Positions 9,611 through 18,138 of a DNA stretch of 64,000 bases are shown here, piece by piece. The stretch is from the NCBI GenBank assembly GCA_038251405.1, contig JBBSBH010000014.1, positions 1 through 64,000 of the forward strand, given 5' to 3'. The notes under the pieces are model-generated. The model was not told the origin of the DNA. It saw only the letters and a list, made by a program, of their open reading frames with translations, and searched no databases. Position 1 is the first letter of the stretch. Every line of letters starts with the position of its first letter. The DNA is from JADJLQ01 sp038251405 (GTDB lineage Bacteria; Bacteroidota; Bacteroidia; Chitinophagales; Saprospiraceae). The position numbers were made by a program, and so were the translations under genes.

Positions 9611-9692
9611 AGGTAGAAGAGTGGGAGTGTGGAACCAGCTAACATTTGTAAAATCAGTTAACTGTCCGCTTTTAGCACTCCACTCTTTACCT
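9611..9692. other. Long hairpin between ssb and recA
   Basis: AGGTAGAAGAGTGGGAGTG (9611-9629) pairs with CACTCCACTCTTTACCT (9676-9692) with two bulges, and the interior adds AGCTAAC against GTTAACT. Together they can form an extended hairpin of about 80 nt. It could be the ssb 3' end, a recA leader element or a structured RNA; the sequence does not decide. No U-run follows on either strand. Confidence 0.5.
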
Positions 9693-9738
9693 GAAATGTC
9701 AGATTAGACAATTGATCATTCAGAAATGGACATTTCTA

Positions 9739-10083
9739 TCAAGCTGCTTGCTGCTTTTCCATTTGTATCATTTCAAAACCAGTGACTACTACTTCCGTAG
9801 TATATCGTTTGCCACCATCTTTGGCTTCATACGATCTATTAGAGATCTTACCGGTAAGGGAAATTTTGGATCCTTTTTTCAGACTTTGCTCTACTTGTTC
9901 GGCCACCTCGCCCCATGCGACCAGTCGGTGCCATTGAGTATTTTCAATTCGTGCACCCGCTGCATTTACATACGATTCGTTGGTAGCCAGCGAGAAGCTC
10001 GCCATTTTACCAGTAGAGAATGATTTGATAGTCGGCTCCTGACCCAGGTGTCCAAGTAGTTGGACTTTGTTTGTTACGCTCAT
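9739..10083 (-). CDS. ssb: Single-stranded DNA-binding protein, short form
   Basis: OB-fold ssDNA-binding protein. MSVTNKVQLLGHLGQEPTI is the family start, and FSLATNESY, QWHRLVAWGEVAEQ and KGSKISLTGKI are SSB signatures. At 114 aa it lacks the Gly/Pro-rich linker and the acidic DDDIPF-like tip that recruits partner proteins; it ends in MEKQQAA. It may therefore be an auxiliary SSB, with a full-length one elsewhere in the genome. It is upstream of recA on the same strand. Confidence 0.92.
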   Translation of the reverse strand: MSVTNKVQLLGHLGQEPTIKSFSTGKMASFSLATNESYVNAAGARIENTQWHRLVAWGEVAEQVEQSLKKGSKISLTGKISNRSYEAKDGGKRYTTEVVVTGFEMIQMEKQQAA

Positions 10084-10110
10084 GATTTAAAAATTTATTT
10101 AGTTATTAAA

Positions 10111-10138
10111 AATTTACAATTTTACAATTTACGATTTT
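10111..10138. repeat. Microrepeat block, left flank of the four-helix gene
   Basis: Degenerate repeats of TTTACAATT / TTTACGATT. Read on the other strand these are AATCGTAAATT-type units, i.e. inverted relative to the block at 10636-10678 on the far side of the S23-like gene. Confidence 0.5.
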
Positions 10139-10244
10139 GGTTTCCGCAGTTTTACTTAGTTCTTTCAGTTCTTTTGCTTGTTTTTAAATTATATAAAAAA
10201 TTTATTTACGCATTTATACATACAAATTACGTTGCATAGTAGTA

Positions 10245-10589
10245 TTATAGTTTTGCAGTTTTTAGTGTTGCTACAAATATGGATATCAACTCAATAGCTT
10301 CTTTCTTTATGGGAATAATTACTTCTTGCTTTAATAAGCCTGCTTCAATTATTATTTCTAACCAATAAATAGTTTCATCCAAATCCTCCTCTACTATTTT
10401 TAATTTATTTATAAAATCAGCTTTTGACTTGCCTCTGCATGCTGCTCGATAATTCGCTCCCACCGAGGTACCACTGCGTACAATTTGCTTCCCGACTACA
10501 CTCGCCACCATATTTTTTGGCAATTTTTCAATCAAACCAATAATTATCAAAGCCAGGCCTTTTGTTCTATTTAATAGTAATTCTTTCAT
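10245..10589 (-). CDS. Four-helix-bundle protein, S23/Avd-like
   Basis: A 114-aa, all-helical protein of the family first seen as 23S rRNA intervening-sequence proteins and related in fold to Avd of diversity-generating retroelements. I choose the Met at 10589 (MKELLLNRTKGLAL) over an in-frame one 33 bases earlier because family members start so. LPKNMVASVVGKQIVRSGTSVGANYRAA is split here by features: IVRSGTSVGANYRAA near 39 is the conserved core, then SKADFINKLKIVEEDLDETIYWL. Function unknown. No reverse transcriptase or variable repeat is nearby. The gene sits between two inverted blocks of AATCGTAA microrepeats. Confidence 0.82.
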   Translation of the reverse strand: MKELLLNRTKGLALIIIGLIEKLPKNMVASVVGKQIVRSGTSVGANYRAACRGKSKADFINKLKIVEEDLDETIYWLEIIIEAGLLKQEVIIPIKKEAIELISIFVATLKTAKL

Positions 10590-10635
10590 TTTAATAGTCA
10601 ATTTTAAAATCGAAACTTCCAAATCATCACTTTCA

Positions 10636-10678
10636 AATCGTAATCAAATCGTAATCTGAAAATCGTAATTCGAAAATC
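10636..10678. repeat. Microrepeat block, right flank of the four-helix gene
   Basis: Three near-identical units AATCGTAATC (10636, 10647, 10661) spaced 11-14 bp, followed by a partial one. This lies upstream of the leftward S23-like gene. The remaining DNA to 10894 shows nothing else. Confidence 0.55.
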
Positions 10679-10894
10679 ACAACACAAAGCTGAGACCTCG
10701 GCACACAATTATTCGTTTATTAATCAATTAATGTCGGTTGTAAGTGTTTGTAGCCGTTTGTAATTGAAAGCACAGCACAGTTTTCAACTCCATAATGGAT
10801 TGAATTTCTGTAATTTATATTTCCAACTAAACTAAAAAGTAATATTTTACTTTTAGAATAAAAAATAAAGAGATGAACCCTTGAACAATATATT

Positions 10895-11344
10895 TTATCG
10901 ACGAATAGCAGGCATCATATTCCGAATACCAGTTATTTTCCATTTCCTATCGCGGTAGATAGTTATAAAAGTGCTCCACATCTTCCTGGTGGTTCCGTCC
11001 GGATTAGATATTTCATATCGGGCATCTGCCAATGCATGATGATGATCTAGAAATTTTACTCTTTCTACAATAAGTATACGGACACCCGGATTAGTTGTGG
11101 TAGATGACAACATACCTGTGATGGCTTCTCGTATGCCCAGCCGCCACTCACCGGTAGAAACGAGCTGGTCTATATCTTCTGTCAGTATTTTTTTTAATAA
11201 CACCGTATCCTGATAATCGCGCGCCTTTGCATACAGCGCTATCAAATCATGGATGGCCCGATCACTGGTTGCAGCCTGGGCGAAGATCTCTTTTGGGTGA
11301 AATAATAAAAGGGAGATCAAACTAGCGAGGAAGTAGATTTTCAT
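10895..11344 (-). CDS. Secreted SnoaL/NTF2-like protein
   Basis: A 149-aa protein with signal peptide (MKIYFLASLISLLLFHPKEIFAQ is described here as residues 1-23) followed by an NTF2-like cone fold resembling the SgcJ/EcaC family. Visible parts: a helix pair with DLIALYAKARDYQD, a short LTEDIDQLVSTGEW, and C-terminal strands RKMWSTFITIYRDRKWKI ending in IRNMMP. Related proteins range from isomerases to uncharacterised stress proteins, so no function is assigned. Confidence 0.7.
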   Translation of the reverse strand: MKIYFLASLISLLLFHPKEIFAQAATSDRAIHDLIALYAKARDYQDTVLLKKILTEDIDQLVSTGEWRLGIREAITGMLSSTTTNPGVRILIVERVKFLDHHHALADARYEISNPDGTTRKMWSTFITIYRDRKWKITGIRNMMPAIRR

Positions 11345-11824
11345 AATAGATAAAGATATAAAAGATAGCTACACTATTTAAAACGCTACTTAATTCTTAG
11401 TTACACATTTATCTCATTAAATATGGGATATTTGAAGGCTTGGATGAAGGCCAATATTCGGCCAAAAGCATTCAACCCAATTATGCAAGTCTTTAGAAAT
11501 TTCAAAGATAAATCCTTGGGTTCCTGTTTATACACATAGACACAGCTTTGCCACCCACTTATTACAGGAAGGTGTAAATTTTGAGAATTATTACAAAGCA
11601 TACCAGGCCTTAGCAGTATTAAAACCAAAGTGGGAATATAAAAAGTCCGCCAGACTTCTTAGAAAATTTGAATATTTTTGGTAACCATTAATTTTATTCC
11701 CGATTTTTATGGTCATAGTTAATAAGAATATAGACGAAACTAGGCTAAATAGCGGGGGTACACTAATGTTATGTGCAACCAGAAAAATCAAATAATAGAA
11801 TGGCTGGTTTAAAAATGAATTAAT
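11345..11824. other. Intergenic region left of the STAND gene
   Basis: 480 bp with only the integrase remnant. Just before the STAND gene, GTTATGTGCAACC (about 11768-11780) resembles the kind of junction sequence often seen next to cassette-like genes; this is a weak impression. No promoter box is seen. Confidence 0.4.
11511..11583 (+). pseudogene. Tyrosine recombinase remnant
   Basis: In one frame the plus strand reads VYTHRHSFATHLLQEGVNF, which fits the HxLRHSFATHLLExG box of XerC/XerD-type and phage integrases (box II H-x-x-R). The Arg and His of the box are present (11535-11567), but no start, no first Arg box and no catalytic Tyr remain around it. The frame continues to a stop at about 11685 with unrelated sequence. 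It marks an old integration event at the left edge of the accessory island. Confidence 0.65.
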
Positions 11825-14506
11825 TTGAAGCGAGAGAAGCAAATTGGAGAAATACGCCAAGGACTTGCCTTTATTGAATCCTATATAGCTATTGGTCGTT
11901 CAACAAATCTGACTGATCCAAATATCCATGGAGAGGAGTTTGTTAGAGTACTACTTAATATTCTTTTCGGATACAAATTAATTAATGCTAATCAGGGAGC
12001 TGGAAATTATGCATGTATTGATTTAATTGATTATGAGTTGGCTTTAGGAATTCAAGTGACCTCCGAAAAGGGATCAAATAAAATTTCAAAAACTATAGAT
12101 TGTTTGAAACGGAGGGCAATGAATAAGTCAATTAAAAATTTAAAGTTTTTCACATTAAAACCTAAACAAAAAACATATAAAATAAATGCTTCATGTCCAG
12201 GAATTAAGTTTGATTGGCAAAATGATATCATCGACTTCAATGATGCTATGCAATCAATTGTAAATATCCAAGATGAATCAAAACTTAATGATATACATAG
12301 CTTTGTAATTCGTTCTACTACCATATTTACAAATTATTCAACAAGTATTCCTTCTCTTTATCTACCCAAGAAGCATTCTAACCTTTCATGGTTGTCCTTT
12401 TCTTCACAATCAACAAAATTGGTCGGAAGAGATTCCGAATTAAAAATACTAGGTGACTTTCTAGAATCAAGTAAGGATTTTTCTTGGTGGGTGATAACTG
12501 GGTCAGCTGGCTGTGGTAAAAGTAGATTGGCTTTAGAGCTTTGTCTAATATACCAAGATCGTGATTGGAATGTTGGATTTGTACCACGGAGCAATGACAA
12601 CTTCAACTGGTCAAAATATAAGCCACTTAAAAATACTTTGATTGTAGTTGATTATGTGGTTAGTAGAACAAAACAAATAAGTGATATAGTTCTTGAGCTT
12701 TCAAGATCTTCTAAAGCAGCAGGTTGTTCTACGCGTATTTTGCTTTTAGAACGAGATTCTGAATCGTGGATAAATAAATTCATTCGAGAAGATAGCTTGA
12801 TCGAGAGTTCCGAAATGATTAAAGCAAAATATCATCAGTCAGAAATGAAGTTGACGGGCTTAAGACAGCCAGCAATGCTTGAAATGGCTAGAAATTTGAA
12901 TCTATCTAGGCATGGGGTGTGGGATGATGATATCGAGAAAAGAATAGTCAAATGGATGAATCGAGATGACATAAATTGTCGTCCTCTATATGTTATGTTG
13001 CTATCAGAATTTCCAAATATTGAAGAGCCAGAAGAGTTATTAAGGACAGTATTAAAAAGAGAGAACCAGAGAAGAAGAGAACTAATAGAAAGCGGCGATC
13101 TAGTCATTAAATATGAAAATCTATTATATCTGTCAACGGTGGTTGGCGGTATTTTGCCGAAGAACGGGGATTTTATTCATATTACAAGTAGCGACAGTTC
13201 TGGGTTGTTGCCTGATTTGGGAGTTTTAGATTTCAATAAGTATTTTTCAGTGTCTTGTTCTCATAACGAGACTGACTCCATACCTGGCTTGCAGCCAGAT
13301 CTAATTGGAGAACTTTATGTATTAGATTGCTTAAATGTAAACGGAGTTGCAGGTTTAAGATTCAAAAATCTACTGAAGATGGCTTATGAAAATCAGCCAG
13401 ATGATTTTGTAGCATTTGTAACAAGATGTTACATTGATTTTAGAAATCACCTTAGCTTTCAAAAACTATTTAATTTGCCATTAAATTCAAGTAAGAATAG
13501 ACTGACTAAGGCAAAGCTTATTGCTCAAAGTTCTTGTTTTCCTTCTATAATTTTCGATGAGTTTCTACAGAATGAATTGAATAATATAACTTTGATTGGA
13601 GATTCTTATTCAGAAGAATCAGAACTAAATGAATGGATTGCTAAATCAGAATATAACTATGCGTGTTCCTTGATGTTTCCGAGATATTCCTCTTTCTTAC
13701 TTCATTTGCTTAAATACAATAGAGCAGATAGTATAAAAGAAGCAATAAGAAGATTTAGCTCAGTAGAACAAAGAGCTGGATCAACCTCTAAATTCACATA
13801 TATGGCTCTTTTAAATATGGGGACATTAATTGGTGAAGTCAAAACTGAAGAGGCGATTGCGATATATACTAAAGTTATAGAATCTCAATATTCAGAAGAT
13901 GAAACTATGGCGTGTGCACTTAATAACAGAGCTAACATTTATCAGAAGAGGAACGATCACAAGTCAGCAATTTCTGATCGTGAAAAGATATTCAAACTAA
14001 GCAACACTTCAGCTGATCGTCGATTTGTTGGATATTTTGGTTGTGGTGAATCACATTTTGCATTAGAAATGTACGAAAGAGCTGTTCAAGACATGACAAT
14101 GATACTGGAATCAGAGGATATTATTGAATCTGATAAGTTATTCGCATTAATTGTAAGGTCAGTTGGATATTATTTCATAAATAAAGTTAGACCAAATGCA
14201 GTAAAAGATCTTGAATTAGCTTCAATTATGCTTTTGAATTTTGTTGAAAATGAAGCATTGAAAACCAAACTAAACCAACTAATTGAATATTGCCTTTCTA
14301 AGGATTGGGATGAATCAGAACTTTTACTTCAGGATATTAAGGAAGGTGAAAAGAGATGGTACACCGATATGTTTTTAAAAATTTCTAGATTACTAATTAT
14401 GATAGGTAACGGCGATGGCGAATCATTAGAAAAGGAAAAATGGTCAGAGTTAAGGAAGTTAGCAATATCCAAAGCCAATAGGATGAGAATTTATAATCCA
14501 GAATAG
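11825..14506 (+). CDS. SMEK-domain STAND NTPase with TPR-like repeats (candidate defence protein)
   Basis: An 893-aa three-part protein. Residues 1-115 match the SMEK domain, thought to be restriction-endonuclease-like: ACIDLIDYELALGIQVTSEK supplies D66 and Q77-V-T, similar to a PD-(D/E)xK core. After the linker LVGRDSEL (199-206) comes a STAND ATPase: Walker A GSAGCGKS (226-233), Walker B LIVVDYV (272-278), and RILLLERDS near 304. About 657-765 has TPR-like helical pairs (LNNRANIYQKRNDHKSAI). The layout effector-NTPase-sensor resembles Avs antiphage proteins; a defence role is inference. The start is TTG: a stop lies three codons upstream and no in-frame ATG occurs before about residue 99. 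Base use is more AT-rich than its neighbours, and an integrase remnant and a broken IS110 flank it. Confidence 0.8.
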   Translation: MKREKQIGEIRQGLAFIESYIAIGRSTNLTDPNIHGEEFVRVLLNILFGYKLINANQGAGNYACIDLIDYELALGIQVTSEKGSNKISKTIDCLKRRAMNKSIKNLKFFTLKPKQKTYKINASCPGIKFDWQNDIIDFNDAMQSIVNIQDESKLNDIHSFVIRSTTIFTNYSTSIPSLYLPKKHSNLSWLSFSSQSTKLVGRDSELKILGDFLESSKDFSWWVITGSAGCGKSRLALELCLIYQDRDWNVGFVPRSNDNFNWSKYKPLKNTLIVVDYVVSRTKQISDIVLELSRSSKAAGCSTRILLLERDSESWINKFIREDSLIESSEMIKAKYHQSEMKLTGLRQPAMLEMARNLNLSRHGVWDDDIEKRIVKWMNRDDINCRPLYVMLLSEFPNIEEPEELLRTVLKRENQRRRELIESGDLVIKYENLLYLSTVVGGILPKNGDFIHITSSDSSGLLPDLGVLDFNKYFSVSCSHNETDSIPGLQPDLIGELYVLDCLNVNGVAGLRFKNLLKMAYENQPDDFVAFVTRCYIDFRNHLSFQKLFNLPLNSSKNRLTKAKLIAQSSCFPSIIFDEFLQNELNNITLIGDSYSEESELNEWIAKSEYNYACSLMFPRYSSFLLHLLKYNRADSIKEAIRRFSSVEQRAGSTSKFTYMALLNMGTLIGEVKTEEAIAIYTKVIESQYSEDETMACALNNRANIYQKRNDHKSAISDREKIFKLSNTSADRRFVGYFGCGESHFALEMYERAVQDMTMILESEDIIESDKLFALIVRSVGYYFINKVRPNAVKDLELASIMLLNFVENEALKTKLNQLIEYCLSKDWDESELLLQDIKEGEKRWYTDMFLKISRLLIMIGNGDGESLEKEKWSELRKLAISKANRMRIYNPE

Positions 14507-14868
14507 GCAGCACACAACAATATGTAATACGTAATACTCCCTTTGGTCGTACTCCGCTTACAATTGACCGTTACCAGCAATTCCCCATTTTTCCGCAAGA
14601 AAATAATTTCTCATGCTAACGGGAAATTCACTGAATGGTCAATCCATTTAAATTTGTTGTGGCTCATTGAAAGACCCTTTTAAGCATTGGTGCTTTTAAA
14701 GCTCGTGCATCATTCTGGTTGGAATGTAAAATGCCCGAACTCGTAATTCTGGCTTGGTGATAATTTCAGTGGTGGTCACGCTTTAGCATGAACCCCGTTC
14801 AGAATAATTTACAAACAAATATACATTCTCTATGAGCCATTTTTTATTTCACTCATTTAAAGAAAAAA
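14507..14868. other. Region between STAND gene and IS110 remnant
   Basis: No gene. A short hairpin, AAGCA-ttgg-TGCTT near 14681-14695, is seen. The DNA just before the transposase ATG may be part of the IS110 element, but its left end cannot be placed because this family lacks terminal inverted repeats. Confidence 0.4.
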
Positions 14869-15360
14869 ATGGAAATGGACATTATCAATCCTTATGCAGC
14901 TGGTGTAGACATTGGCAGCCATTCACATTAGGTGGCTGTTGGTCAAAAAGACAAACACATTTGTGAATTTGGTGTCTTTAATGTAGACCTTAAAGCCATT
15001 GCCGAATGGCTCATTACAAACAAAGTTACCACTGTGGCAAATGGAAAGTACAGGTACCTATTGGCAAGCGCTTTATGCTGTACTGTTATCCCATGGTTTT
15101 GAAGTGATTCTCTGCAATTGTAAATTCTCAAAAAATATCAAAGGTCGCAAAACCAATATCCAAGACTGTGCATGGATACAAAGACTTCGCTCACCTGGAT
15201 TACTATCTGGCAGTTTTCTACCCGATGAAGCCACCGAACAGTTTCGAACCTATTGCCTCCACAGAGCCAATCTTTTAGATATGGCATTGTAAAGAGAATT
15301 CAAAAACAAATTACTAAGTTTGGTTTGACTAATGAAGATTTAGAAATAGTAATTAATTGA
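14869..15360 (+). pseudogene. IS110-family transposase, broken
   Basis: The ATG at 14869 opens MEMDIINPYAAGVDIG, the N-terminal DEDD domain of IS110 transposases (first Asp in GVDIG). A TAG at 14929-14931 interrupts it. The frame continues to about 15040, where removing one A would restore the expected VAMESTG; reading goes on in the second frame (STGTYWQALYAVL, LPDEATEQFRTYCLHR) to a stop at 15292, and in a third frame with KRIQKQITKFGL to TGA at 15360. The C-terminal Ser domain is missing. Inactive by several independent lesions. Confidence 0.85.
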
Positions 15361-15443
15361 TTACCAACCTGAAATGAAAACATTAGTCAGAACCCTATGG
15401 ACATATCTAACTTTGAACTTTTAATCTTTTAACAAACAGAAAA

Positions 15444-17390
15444 ATGCCGACCATAGTTGACAACATACAGTTAGACAACACTAACGAGGAGTTTAATCAA
15501 GCCGCTGATTTTGTAAGCAACACTGATAAACTAATTTTTTTGACAGGTAAGGCAGGCACTGGAAAAACTACTTTTCTAAAATACATCAAATCACTTACAG
15601 ACAAGAACACAGTAATTCTTGCTCCAACAGGTGTAGCTGCTATCAACGCAGGTGGTGTTACAATCAATTCATTTTTTCAGGTTCCATTTGGTCCATTTGT
15701 TCCTAATGACAAGCGTTTAAGGACAAGCAAAGATTTAGGAGATGAAGACGACACAACCATTTATACAACATTTAGGTATCGTGAGGAAAAAAGAAAAATC
15801 ATTGAAAACTTAGAACTTTTGATCATTGACGAAATTTCAATGGTTCGTTGTGATATGCTGGACACTATAGATAGAGTTTTAAGAGTATTTAGAAAAAACC
15901 CAACCGTCCCTTTTGGTGGAGTTCAGATAATTTTAATTGGTGACACATTTCAGTTGCCACCAATAGCAAACGAGAAAAATAATGAATGGAAAATCCTTAG
16001 TCAGTTTTTTCCAACAAGATTTTTTTTCGGTTCAAAAGTTATGAGTTCACTCGTCTCTGAAAAGAATTATGTTCACTTTGAATTAAAGAAAATTTATAGA
16101 CAGAAGGAACAGGAATTTATTGACTTGCTCAACAGAGTAAGAGTTAACCAAATTCTCAATTCGGATATTCAACTCTTGGACAGTAAGTATAACCCGACCT
16201 TCTCTCCTAATGGTAAAGACAATTTTATCATCTTGTCAACTCACAATTTTCAAGTTGACCAAACCAATCAAACAAAGCTTGACGAACTCACATCGGAACT
16301 AAAAATTTATAAGGGCGAATTAGATGGGGAATTTCCAAAGGACTCCAAAGGTGATTATGTATTACCAACTGAAAAAGATTTAAGATTGAAAGAAGGTGCA
16401 CAATTGATGTTTCTTAAAAACGATGCAGGAGAGTTTAAGCGTTACTTCAATGGAAAAATCGGAAAAGTAAAATCTTTAGCAGAAAATTCAATTGTTGTTG
16501 AATTTTCTGATGGAACAAAAGTTCCAGTTGAAAAGGCAACATGGAAACATATTGAATATACTTGGAACAAGGAAAAGAAAAAAGTTGAGGAAAAAACAAA
16601 AGGAACATTCACCCAGTATCCTTTACGACTTGCTTGGGCAATTACAGTTCATAAAAGTCAGGGGCTGACCTTTGAAAAAGTTTTTGCTGATTTAGGAGCT
16701 GCATTTGAAGACGGACAAGTTTATGTTGCTTTAAGCCGTTGCACTTCATCAAATGGGCTACAATTAAAAAGTAGAATCCCTCCCAACGCTATAAGAGCTA
16801 ACCTTGACGCAATTGAATTTGCAAAGAACGAAACTCCAGGAACTCTAATTGTTCAACAATTAAATGAAGGTAAAGCAGATTTCTTTTACAAAAAATCAAG
16901 AGAATCAATCAGAGCCAATGATATTAAATCTGCCTTTGAAAACTTTACAACAGCAATCAAATTTAGAAACGACATTGACAATGCTGTTTTCAAAAGATAT
17001 ATCATTGCTTTGTATTCTAGATTAGCATTAAGCAAACAACTTAACTTATCTCTAACCGACCAATTTCAAAAACTCAAAACTGAAATTGAAAACCTTTCAG
17101 AATCTAATAACGAACTGGAAACAACGAATGAGAATCAGAAAAAGAAAATCAAAGACTCAAATTCCGCATTGCAACTTCTACTTGAGAAAACGAAAGAATT
17201 TGAAGCTGAATCAACCTCAATGAAGACTAAACTTTCATACCTAAACTCAAATCTGAAATCATCAGAAACAAAAAATCAAGAACAAGAAAGAAAGATTATC
17301 AAACTTGAAAATGACATCAAGGTAAAAGAGCAAGAGATTATCCGATTGGAAAATCTAAAATGGCATCAGAAACTCTTTAGAGCAAAATAA
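15444..17390 (+). CDS. Pif1/RecD-like superfamily 1 helicase with coiled-coil tail
   Basis: A 648-aa 5'-3' SF1B-type helicase. Motif I GKAGTGKT (35-42), motif II IIDEISM (128-134), motif III GDTFQLPP (167-174), motif V VHKSQGLTFEKVF (403-415) and motif VI VYVALSRC (427-434) are all present, as in Pif1 and Dda. Residues about 475-530 are helical and TPR-like; 535-640 form a long charged coiled coil with Glu/Lys/Asn heptads. In the family such enzymes unwind G4 or replication intermediates; the tail suggests oligomerisation (inference). It starts 84 bp after the IS110 remnant and is followed by an attC-like inverted repeat, so it may be an accessory gene. Confidence 0.85.
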   Translation: MPTIVDNIQLDNTNEEFNQAADFVSNTDKLIFLTGKAGTGKTTFLKYIKSLTDKNTVILAPTGVAAINAGGVTINSFFQVPFGPFVPNDKRLRTSKDLGDEDDTTIYTTFRYREEKRKIIENLELLIIDEISMVRCDMLDTIDRVLRVFRKNPTVPFGGVQIILIGDTFQLPPIANEKNNEWKILSQFFPTRFFFGSKVMSSLVSEKNYVHFELKKIYRQKEQEFIDLLNRVRVNQILNSDIQLLDSKYNPTFSPNGKDNFIILSTHNFQVDQTNQTKLDELTSELKIYKGELDGEFPKDSKGDYVLPTEKDLRLKEGAQLMFLKNDAGEFKRYFNGKIGKVKSLAENSIVVEFSDGTKVPVEKATWKHIEYTWNKEKKKVEEKTKGTFTQYPLRLAWAITVHKSQGLTFEKVFADLGAAFEDGQVYVALSRCTSSNGLQLKSRIPPNAIRANLDAIEFAKNETPGTLIVQQLNEGKADFFYKKSRESIRANDIKSAFENFTTAIKFRNDIDNAVFKRYIIALYSRLALSKQLNLSLTDQFQKLKTEIENLSESNNELETTNENQKKKIKDSNSALQLLLEKTKEFEAESTSMKTKLSYLNSNLKSSETKNQEQERKIIKLENDIKVKEQEIIRLENLKWHQKLFRAK

Positions 17391-17481
17391 TTTTTAACGA
17401 CACGACAATGAATATAAATCGCCTTGATCAAACTTTCTGCAAACTTGGACGGACACCGTTTCTGACGAACAGCAGGACAGC

Positions 17482-17626
17482 AGCTAACAGCACCTACAAA
17501 AAATTGGCGGTTAGTGGTTAAATGATCCCGATAGTTATCGGGATTGTGCTTCGTATTAAGTTTTATGGTTGCAGACATTTTAGTGCTTCGAAATCGCCAA
17601 CTTCTTGTAGCTACAAACCGTTGTGC
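17482..17626. repeat. Large imperfect inverted repeat, attC-like
   Basis: CTACAAAAAATTGGCG (17494-17509) pairs with CGCCAACTTCTTGTAG (17595-17610), 14 of 16. Outside are GCTAAC on the left and CCGTTGTGC on the right, with a TTGTAGCTACAA palindrome in the right arm. Gene-proximal position, a central spacer of about 85 bp and short terminal AAC/GTT motifs recall integron attC sites, but the RYYYAAC/GTTRRRY consensus is not fully met. A separate ATCCCGATAGTTATCGGGAT palindrome sits inside at 17524-17543. Confidence 0.5.
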
Positions 17627-18138
17627 TTCATTATGACAAATCGCTAACCAATGATAAAATTCTTTAGGAAAATTAGAAAAAATATGCTTTCAGAAGGAAA
17701 AATACCCTGCTGATTTATTCCGCCACCAGCCGAGACCGTTCTAGGCATTTTACCGAACCGCTATCGTACCAAATAAGCTCATATCGAATCATGTATTTCG
17801 GATATTTATCGAATAAAAACGTACAGGCTCGTAAACAGCCCTGCCCGAAGTCAGGTGGGGGTTCAGGATAGTTCCCGAGGAACTCTCGGGATGCATTACA
17901 CAATCTTATAATAATAATCAAGCATAGGCTCACCCCCTCTTTTTGTAAGTCGATCCAGTGTCACAGTAGTAGTCATTATGGTGACTGAGCTCTGACGGAG
18001 TGCTGATGATGAATATCAGCATCCCTAAATTTATCGTAGGGGTCTGACACTCATCAGAGTCTTCAGACAATTGCCCATTTCCCTTTTCGTGATCTACTAA
18101 ATGCATTGGCTTGTTGGCTTCTACACCAGGTCGGATTA

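Noticed and set aside
10636..10678. CRISPR-like array
   Set aside because: Units of 10 bp with 1-4 bp between them, no spacers of proper size and no cas genes.
14999..15292. 97-aa ORF as a separate gene
   Set aside because: It is the second frame of the broken IS110 transposase, not an independent gene.
17715..17933. 72-aa minus-strand ORF in the palindrome-rich region
   Set aside because: Low-complexity translation across repeats, with no family match I recognise and no start signal; may be an old remnant but cannot be supported.
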